DNA of 64,000 nt, taken from positions 1 through 64,000 of the forward strand of contig NZ_JASNRA010000004.1 of assembly GCF_030411955.1 (NCBI RefSeq). Reading direction: 5' to 3'. Made by a program: the position numbers and the translations under genes. The DNA is from Massilia sp. YIM B02443. Its GTDB lineage: Bacteria; Pseudomonadota; Gammaproteobacteria; Burkholderiales; Burkholderiaceae_D. Below, in pieces: positions 56,138 to 64,000 of this stretch. How positions within the stretch are numbered: position 1 is the stretch's first letter; each line of letters opens with the position of its first letter. A model generated the notes under the pieces. It did not search any database, was not told where the DNA came from, and saw nothing but the letters and a program-made list of their open reading frames with translations.

Positions 56138-56860
56138 ATGACCCCCCTTGAACTTCCCTTTCGCGCCACTACCCTCGAAGCCTGCGCCTGGCTCGAACAG
56201 CAGACCGGTTCACCATGGCACCTGGCGCGCCTGCTCGAGCATGGCTTGACGCCCTATGTCTGGCTCGATTACGACCCAGCCTTTCCGGAGCTGTTTGGCG
56301 ACGCCAATGGCGGGTACGCCGCGCCGGTCTTTTTCAGGGACGATATCGCGCTCCTTGCAGCCGGCAGCGACGACGTCTTGATCACACTCACCAAGGATGC
56401 CTACAAGATCGTCGCACGCCTGCCCGAGCCGGGTTTTCGCCGGCCGCTCGATGCCTTGCGCTTTCAACAGAAGGACCTGAAACAGCTGGCCGCGGCGCTG
56501 GCGCGCGGGGAGCAGCCGGGCGCCGCCGACACGCCGCCCGCGCCCAAACCCGCCAGCGAATCGCGGCTCGGCATCACCAAGGAGCAAGTACTGGCAGCCT
56601 TCGCGGCGCACGCCAGGATGGACCTCGGCAAGGCGCTTGACGGGGCAATCGGGATCTTTGGCGACGATGGCGCGCGGGTCAAGGCCAGCGCGCGCAAATC
56701 GAAACGCAATGCGGTGTGGAATCCGGTGACCCTGGCGCTGGGGCTGAACGATGTCTACCGCGTGCCGCTCGGCCCCCTCAAGCGCGCCTTCAAGACGCAC
56801 GACTTCCTGCTGGACTGGGAAGACGACTGGGACCAGTCGCTGCGCCTGCTGGGCAAGTAG
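56138..56860 (+). CDS. Hypothetical protein
   Basis: A 240-residue soluble protein. N-terminal part (CAWLEQQTGSPWHLARLLEHGLTPYVWLDYDP) resembles a small helical module. The C-terminal half (GITKEQVLAAFAAHARMDLGKALDGAIGIFGDDGARVKASARKS) reads as a DNA-binding-like helical segment followed by WNPVTLALGLNDVYRVPL. Similar proteins occur in betaproteobacteria without assigned function; I cannot say more. It is upstream of and convergent with clpA. Confidence 0.65.
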   Translation: MTPLELPFRATTLEACAWLEQQTGSPWHLARLLEHGLTPYVWLDYDPAFPELFGDANGGYAAPVFFRDDIALLAAGSDDVLITLTKDAYKIVARLPEPGFRRPLDALRFQQKDLKQLAAALARGEQPGAADTPPAPKPASESRLGITKEQVLAAFAAHARMDLGKALDGAIGIFGDDGARVKASARKSKRNAVWNPVTLALGLNDVYRVPLGPLKRAFKTHDFLLDWEDDWDQSLRLLGK

Positions 56861-56927
56861 CCCTGCCGACTGACCAGGGGGTGCGCCGGCAAGCGCCGAG
56901 CACCGCACCACGCGACGAGCATCAACG

Positions 56928-56961
56928 TAAAAAAACCCGCGACACTTGCGTGCGCGGGTTT
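56928..56961 (-). terminator. Intrinsic terminator of clpS-clpA
   Basis: Minus strand: AAACCCGCG and its exact complement CGCGGGTTT form a 9-bp stem, extended by an inner GTG...CAC pairing, followed by TTTTT (56928-56932). It lies 32 nt after the clpA stop. Confidence 0.85.
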
Positions 56962-56993
56962 CGTGAACAACGCGGCGAACCGCGTGTCTGGAT

Positions 56994-59290
<2,297 letters not shown>

Positions 59291-59294
<4 letters not shown>

Positions 59295-59593
59295 ACTTCC
59301 TCCATCACGCACTGCAGGGGGTGACCCGCCTTGCGCGCATGCGTTAAGACAAACTCCACTTTGGTACACGCTATATCTTTGGAAAACACCCCACACACCC
59401 CCTTCCCATGCTGATGCACGGACAGCATGATCTGGGTAGCGGTCTCGCGATCCTTGTTGAAGTATTCCTGGATCACGGCGACCACGAACTCCATCGGCGT
59501 GTAGTCATCATTCAGTAGCGCCACCTGGTACAGCGGAGGCGGTTTGACGGTCTGCCGCTCGAGCAGTTGTTCAGTATCGTGCTTCGTTGCCAT
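59291..59593 (-). CDS. clpS: ClpS adaptor protein
   Basis: A 100-residue N-end-rule adaptor that binds the ClpA N domain. [25 protein letters not shown] contains the substrate-pocket DDYTPMEFV, and [24 protein letters not shown] the His/Gly helix. Directly before and overlapping clpA. Divergent from the cold-shock gene. Confidence 0.95.
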
Positions 59594-59921
59594 GGGTTAA
59601 TTCTAATACGTCCGGGATGGGTGCCAAGCGTAAACATCAGTTCGTTTTCAGGTGCTTCCATCTTACGCGTTTTCAGATATTTGCGCAGATGGCGTTTCAA
59701 TTGAAGAAATCAAGCCCGACGATTACCGATGGTGCATGGGGCGATGTAATATTTGACATACGGCATGCAAAACCCCTTGACTTCAGTGATTATTCCACCA
59801 ACAATGCAGTTATTGACATTGTACTTATGTACTTGTTGATAAGAAGTGAGACTGAGGAGGGGGGCAAGAAGCTTCTTGCTTTTACGGCTCGTGTGATTTG
59901 TTTATATCTGAAGGTTCTTTT
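59594..59921 (+). promoter_or_regulatory. AT-rich clpS/cold-shock region with csp promoter and leader
   Basis: TTGACA (59813-59818), a 17-bp spacer and TTGATA (59836-59841) make a good sigma-70 promoter for the cold-shock gene, start near 59848, leader about 74 nt. The leader carries AGGAGGGGGG (59855-59864) just ahead of GCAAGAAGCTTCTTGC (59864-59879), a 16-bp perfect palindrome that could fold. No gene is supported elsewhere in the 328-bp gap. Confidence 0.65.
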
Positions 59922-60125
59922 ATGGCAACTGGTACTGTTAAGTGGTTCAACGATTCCAAAGGTTTTGGCTTCATCACTCCTGATGACGGCGGCGAAGATC
60001 TGTTCGCACACTTCTCCGCGATCAATATGAACGGTTTTAAGACCCTCAAAGAAGGTCAAAAAGTCCAATTCGAAGTCACGCAAGGCCCGAAAGGCAAGCA
60101 AGCTTCCAACATCCAGGGCATGTAA
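59922..60125 (+). CDS. Cold-shock protein, CspA family
   Basis: A 67-residue single cold-shock domain: [20 protein letters not shown] (RNP1 KGFGFI) and [10 protein letters not shown] (RNP2 LFAHF). It binds single-stranded RNA/DNA and prevents structure at low temperature. AAGG precedes the ATG by 7 nt; an in-frame ATG eight codons upstream lacks a ribosome site. Followed by an intrinsic terminator. Confidence 0.95.
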   Translation: MATGTVKWFNDSKGFGFITPDDGGEDLFAHFSAINMNGFKTLKEGQKVQFEVTQGPKGKQASNIQGM

Positions 60126-60148
60126 GCACTCCCCTCCCGGAAGCGAAG

Positions 60149-60175
60149 AACCCCGCATTCAGCGGGGTTTTTTTT
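60149..60175 (+). terminator. Intrinsic terminator of the cold-shock gene
   Basis: AACCCCGC, a 5-nt loop (ATTCA) and GCGGGGTT, followed by six T, 23 nt after the stop codon. Confidence 0.92.
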
Positions 60176-60207
60176 CGTCCCTGCCCGTCCCTGCCCTCGG
60201 TCATAAA

Positions 60208-60243
60208 AAAGCCGCCGGCCGTCTTGCGACGACCGGCGGCTTT
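60208..60243 (-). terminator. Intrinsic terminator of the GMC dehydrogenase operon
   Basis: On the minus strand a 16-bp stem with one mismatch (AAAGCCGCCGG outermost), loop GCAA, then TTTTTT, 23 nt after the cytochrome stop. Confidence 0.88.
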
Positions 60244-60266
60244 AACGACAGCCTATCAAGCGGCAA

Positions 60267-61664
60267 TCAGTGCTTGCTGTCGCCCTTGTCCACGGTATGG
60301 ATCTCGTGGTCCTTCAGCGCCTTGCGCACCTTGGCCACGTCACCGGCCTCGACCGCCGACGCCTTGTTGCCCCAGGCGTTACGCACGAAGGTGGTCAGCT
60401 GCGCCGTCTCTTCGTCCGACAGGCGCCAGGCAAAGCCCGGCATGCCCAGGTCCGACGGCGCGGTCTTGGTGCTCGGCAGGCGGGCGCCGGCCAGCACCAC
60501 GCGGATCAAGGACGTCGCGTCTTCCTGCAGCACGGTCGGGTTGCCCGGCAGCGCCGGGAACACCTTGCCCGACGCCTTGCCGTCGACGCGGTGGCAGGCA
60601 GCGCAGTTGTCCAGGTACAGCTGGACGCCACGCTCGCTGTCGTTGCCGGACATGATTTTCTGCACCGTCGCTTCGCTGGCCGTGAAGCCCGACTTCTTGC
60701 CGCCGGTTTCAGGCAGGGTCTTGATATAGGCCGCCATGGCCGACAGATCCTCGTCGGTCATGTTCTGGGTGCTGTGCGCCACCACGTCCTGCATCGGTTC
60801 GCCCAGCACGCCCGAGTGGGCGTTGCGGCCGGTCTTCAGGGTGTCGACGATGTCCTTCTCGCTCCAGTTGCCCATGCCGTCGACCTTGTCGCCGCGCAGG
60901 TTGACCGCCAGCCAGCCGTCGATCAGCGGACCGCCGGCCAGGAACTCGGGGCCGGAATCGTCCAGCGCCAGTTCGTTCAGCGTCGCCGCACGCGGGGTGT
61001 GGCAGGTGCCGCAGTGGCCCAGGCTCTGGACCAGGTAGGCGCCGCGTGCGATACGACCGTCGGCATACTTGGTCAGGTCCATCGGGCCCTGCACCGGCAC
61101 GAAGGTCTTGCGCCAGATGCCCAGCGGCCAGCGCATCGACAGCGGCCAGGTGATGTCGGCGGCGCGATTCTCTTGCGCCGCCGGCTTCACGCTGTGCATG
61201 AAGTAGGCGTACAGGGCGCGCAGATCGTCGTCGCTCATCTTGGCGTAGGACGGGAACGGCATCGCCGGATACAGCGTGCCGCCGCTCGGCGTGATGCCGT
61301 GGCGGATCGCGCGGTCGAAGTCGTCCAGCGTGTAGTTGCCGATGCCGGTCGCCTTGTCGGGCGTGATGTTGGTGCTGTACATATTCCCGATCGGCGACTG
61401 GATCACGCGGCCACCCGCGAATTCCTTGCCGCCCGGCGCCGTGTGGCAGGCGATACAGTCCGAGGCGGTGGCGACGTAGCGCCCCTTCTCGATCAGGCCG
61501 GCGTCCGGCGCGCCGCTGGATGCCACTGCCGCGAGCAGCGGACCCGGTTCGATCTTGCGGGTCTCGGTCGGCGCCACGGCATAGCCGTAGGCGCCGGCGA
61601 AGACCACCGCGCCAACCGCTGCGAGCGCGAGGATGACTTTCTTGACTGGTTTTTTCTGTGTCAT
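60267..61664 (-). CDS. Triheme cytochrome c subunit of membrane-bound dehydrogenase
   Basis: A 465-residue periplasmic cytochrome with an N-terminal signal/anchor (about 8-28) and three CxxCH haem sites: CIACH, CGTCH and CAACH, each with a distal Met in the family pattern. It is the third subunit of gluconate/sorbitol/alcohol-type dehydrogenases and hands electrons from the FAD subunit to ubiquinone or the oxidase. Starts 15 nt after the GMC gene. Confidence 0.92.
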   Translation of the reverse strand: MTQKKPVKKVILALAAVGAVVFAGAYGYAVAPTETRKIEPGPLLAAVASSGAPDAGLIEKGRYVATASDCIACHTAPGGKEFAGGRVIQSPIGNMYSTNITPDKATGIGNYTLDDFDRAIRHGITPSGGTLYPAMPFPSYAKMSDDDLRALYAYFMHSVKPAAQENRAADITWPLSMRWPLGIWRKTFVPVQGPMDLTKYADGRIARGAYLVQSLGHCGTCHTPRAATLNELALDDSGPEFLAGGPLIDGWLAVNLRGDKVDGMGNWSEKDIVDTLKTGRNAHSGVLGEPMQDVVAHSTQNMTDEDLSAMAAYIKTLPETGGKKSGFTASEATVQKIMSGNDSERGVQLYLDNCAACHRVDGKASGKVFPALPGNPTVLQEDATSLIRVVLAGARLPSTKTAPSDLGMPGFAWRLSDEETAQLTTFVRNAWGNKASAVEAGDVAKVRKALKDHEIHTVDKGDSKH

Positions 61665-61679
61665 GTATTCGCGTCCTTG

Positions 61680-63455
61680 TTACGCCTGCACCAGCGGGCC
61701 CGGGTTCTTGATGTACTGCTCCTTGATCGCCTTGGCACACCAGTAGGCCAGCGCGCCGACCATGCCGGTCGGGTTGTAGCCATTGTTCTGCGGGAAGGCG
61801 TTGGCGCCCGGGGCGAACACGTTGGCCACGTCCCACGACTGCAGGTAGCGGTTCAGGGCCGAGGTCTTCGGATCCGAGCCCATGATCGCGCCGCCGCAGG
61901 TGTGGGTGCTCTGGTACTGGTTGATGTTGTAGTGCGAGCCCGGCTTCTTGGCGTCGCCCTTGGTCGCCAGCGGGTTCAGGACCTTGCACATCTCCTGCGC
62001 CTTGTCGACCAGGTACTGCGACGCGACGATTTCGTTGTCGTGCCAGTCGAAGGTCATGCGCAGCAGCGGACGGCCGAAGGCATCCTTGTAGTTCGGGTCC
62101 AGGCTCAGGTAGGCGTCGTCGTACGACATGCACGAACCCTGCACTTCGTAATAGAAGGAGTGGCGCATCGCATCCTTGGCGCCCTTCTTCCATTCGCTGC
62201 CCCAGCCCGGCACGCCCGGCGCGGTGGCAATGCCGCGCACCGGACCGCCGCCCGGCTGGCGCGCCCACACGATGCCGCCGCCGATGAAGCCGGACTTGGT
62301 CGGATCATTGCGGTTGCCGTTCAGGTCGTCCATCGTGGTGCCGCCGCCGCCGATGCCCATGAACTGGTTGGCGTGCACGGTCTTGTCGAAGAACAGCGAG
62401 ACGCGGTTCAGGTTCTGGTACGAGTAGTTCTTGCCGACGGTGCCGGTACGGGTGACCGGGTCATACGCCTGGCCGATACCCGACACCAGCATCAGGTGCA
62501 CGTTGTACAGCGAGAACGCGGCCAGGATGACGATGTCCGCCGGCTGTTCGGTCTCGCGGCCCTGGGCGTCGAGGTAGGTCACGCCGGTGGCCATCTTGCG
62601 GTCTGCGGTCAGGTTCACCTTCATCACCTGCGCGTGGGTGCGCAGATCAAAACCCTTGCGGCCCCGCAGCACCGGCAGGATGTTGGCGTTCGGGCTGGCC
62701 TTCGAGTAGTTCAGGCAGCCGTAATCCGAGCAGAAGCCGCAGAAGTTGCACGGACCCATCTGGCAACCGTAAGGGTTGGTATAGGGCGCCGAGGCGTTGG
62801 CGGCCGGGATCGGATACGGGTGGTAGCCCATCTCGCGCGCCGCCTTGTAGAACAGCTCCGCGCCCAGGTAGTCCGGGTTCGGTCCGAGCGGGAACTCGCG
62901 CGAGCGCGAGCCTTCGAACGGATTGCCGCCGCCGACGAACTTGCCGTCGATGACGCCGGCCTTGCCCGAGGTGCCGCACACGTATTCGAAGTGGTCGAAA
63001 TGCGGTTCCAGGTCTTCATAGGTGACCGGGAAATCCTGGATCGACATGCCGGCCGGCAGGATTTTCTTGCCGTACTTCTGTTCCATCAGGCTGCGGATCT
63101 TGAAATCCTCCGGCAGCGCGCGGAACTGGCAGCCCGACCAGTGGCTGCCGGCGCCGCCGACGCCGGTGCCCGGCTTGAACGAGCCCATGCGGCGATACGG
63201 CACCGCCACGTCGTTCGGGCTGTGGCGGATGGTCACGGTCTCTTGCGCCAGCGATTGCAGGTACTTGCGGTGCACCGAACCTTCGAGTTCATCGACCACG
63301 CGCGGGTAGGCGAAGTCGGGCTGGGTGTCGCGGTCCGGGCCGCGTTCCAGCACCACCACGTTCATGCCGGCGTCGATGAGTTCCTTGGCCAGGATCGCAC
63401 CGACCCAGCCCATGCCGACGATGACGGCGTCTGTTTTCTCTTTGATGATTGCCAT
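61680..63455 (-). CDS. GMC-family FAD dehydrogenase large subunit
   Basis: A 591-residue FAD-dependent sugar or polyol dehydrogenase. FAD-binding AVIVGMGWVGAILAKELI at residues about 10-27, GGAGSHWSGCQFR in the cofactor loop, and C-terminal catalytic STHTCGG and NGYNPTGMVGALAYW. A Cys cluster (GPCNFCGFCSDYGCL, about 230-245) probably binds an iron-sulfur cluster, as in related three-subunit enzymes. No signal peptide of its own, so it is presumably exported with the Tat-bearing small subunit. Substrate (gluconate, 2-ketogluconate, glucose) is not decided by sequence. Confidence 0.9.
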   Translation of the reverse strand: MAIIKEKTDAVIVGMGWVGAILAKELIDAGMNVVVLERGPDRDTQPDFAYPRVVDELEGSVHRKYLQSLAQETVTIRHSPNDVAVPYRRMGSFKPGTGVGGAGSHWSGCQFRALPEDFKIRSLMEQKYGKKILPAGMSIQDFPVTYEDLEPHFDHFEYVCGTSGKAGVIDGKFVGGGNPFEGSRSREFPLGPNPDYLGAELFYKAAREMGYHPYPIPAANASAPYTNPYGCQMGPCNFCGFCSDYGCLNYSKASPNANILPVLRGRKGFDLRTHAQVMKVNLTADRKMATGVTYLDAQGRETEQPADIVILAAFSLYNVHLMLVSGIGQAYDPVTRTGTVGKNYSYQNLNRVSLFFDKTVHANQFMGIGGGGTTMDDLNGNRNDPTKSGFIGGGIVWARQPGGGPVRGIATAPGVPGWGSEWKKGAKDAMRHSFYYEVQGSCMSYDDAYLSLDPNYKDAFGRPLLRMTFDWHDNEIVASQYLVDKAQEMCKVLNPLATKGDAKKPGSHYNINQYQSTHTCGGAIMGSDPKTSALNRYLQSWDVANVFAPGANAFPQNNGYNPTGMVGALAYWCAKAIKEQYIKNPGPLVQA

Positions 63456-63461
63456 GCTTGT

Positions 63462-64000
63462 TTATCCTCTGCGTCCAGCCAGGTCCACCGGACCGAGCGG
63501 ATATGGGCGGTCACGAATCTTGACCCACTCCAGGTAGTCGGCGCGCATGCCGGGGTAACCGATCATTTTCCACGCACCCATGTTCTTGTTGCCGCCGTGG
63601 CTAGGATCGGCGAAGTAGCCGGCCCGCACTTCCGACAGGAAGTCGGCGAAGAACAGCTTGGACGAGATGTCCTTCAGCTTGATCTTGCCGCCTTCGAGGT
63701 CCTTCAGGACCTTGTCCTTCATTGCGTTGTCGAGGTCGGCGAAAGCCTTGCCCGAGAACGCATTGACGCAGTGCTCGTCGGTGGCATTGATGCCAACCTT
63801 GATGATGTCCTTCAGGGCCAGCTTGCCCTGGTAGCCGAACTCGGGCGCCGCTTCCATGAACGGGCCCTGCATGAACCAGATGGCCCCGGCGGCGTACGGG
63901 GTCTGCATGTGGCGGTCGAGGAATTCGGGCACGCCCAGCTCGACGGCGCCGGGGCCGTGCTCGTCATGCGGAATCAGGCGATCGACGGCGGCGATCACGA
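63462..64000 (-). CDS. Gluconate 2-dehydrogenase subunit 3-family protein (5' end beyond window)
   Basis: The frame is open to the right edge; 178 residues are visible. IAAVDRLIPHDEHGPGA and the last stretch, MIGYPGMRADYLEWVK, are typical of the small subunit, which carries a Tat signal and acts as chaperone/export partner of the GMC subunit. The signal lies outside the window. It precedes the GMC gene by 6 nt. Confidence 0.88.
   Translation of the reverse strand, partial: VIAAVDRLIPHDEHGPGAVELGVPEFLDRHMQTPYAAGAIWFMQGPFMEAAPEFGYQGKLALKDIIKVGINATDEHCVNAFSGKAFADLDNAMKDKVLKDLEGGKIKLKDISSKLFFADFLSEVRAGYFADPSHGGNKNMGAWKMIGYPGMRADYLEWVKIRDRPYPLGPVDLAGRRG

Overview
The window is about 64 kb of GC-rich chromosome (shorter AT-rich stretches occur around 37.6-38.1 kb and 59.6-59.9 kb). 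Gene content and style point to a betaproteobacterium of the Oxalobacteraceae, close to Massilia or Duganella: a prpBC-acnD-prpF methylcitrate locus with PrpR, the beta-type cysI-DUF934-cysH-cysDN cluster, OmpC-like porins and many ATGA/GTGA gene overlaps. This placement is inferred from content, not from a marker-gene tree. I see no rRNA, tRNA, insertion sequence, prophage or CRISPR array.

Left to right: (1) 1-6.9 kb holds a MacB/FtsX-type efflux system (permease, ATPase, HlyD-like adaptor) divergent from a sigma-54-dependent response regulator and histidine kinase; a consensus sigma-54 promoter and paired palindromes lie between them. (2) 7-13.3 kb is a tricarboxylate module: a CitMHS carrier with a 28-codon upstream ORF, TctE/TctD, a porin and an orphan TctC-like binding protein. 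The carrier and porin promoters share the same direct-repeat box. (3) 13.35-18.27 kb is the most unusual part: a seven-gene operon with a TusA-like protein, two DsrE-family proteins, a PhnCDE-type importer and a TusA domain fused to a MetE-type zinc methyltransferase domain. (4) 18.4-27.7 kb has small housekeeping genes, then cysB divergent from cysI-DUF934-cysH-cysD-cysN-cobA for sulfate assimilation and siroheme synthesis. (5) 28-38 kb carries a second porin, a large DUF4214 protein with an internal duplication, CbiX-like chelatase, lptGF, pepA and small proteins. (6) 38-54 kb carries xthA, a PAS-GGDEF-EAL protein, the methylcitrate cycle (prpB, prpC, acnD, prpF) behind a sigma-54 promoter, an actP-DUF485 uptake pair, prpR, and a cystathionine beta-synthase/gamma-lyase pair. 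(7) 54-64 kb carries a chemoreceptor, clpS-clpA, a cold-shock gene and a membrane-bound GMC dehydrogenase with a triheme cytochrome c, running off the right edge.

Sulfur is the recurring theme: sulfate reduction, siroheme, reverse transsulfuration and the TusA/DsrE/MetE-like operon all occur within 41 kb. Carboxylate use (citrate-type acids, propionate, acetate) is the second theme. Regulation can often be read from the DNA: two consensus sigma-54 promoters, a duplicated TctD-type operator, two leaders in which the Shine-Dalgarno sequence can be paired away, and two palindromic elements between convergent genes.
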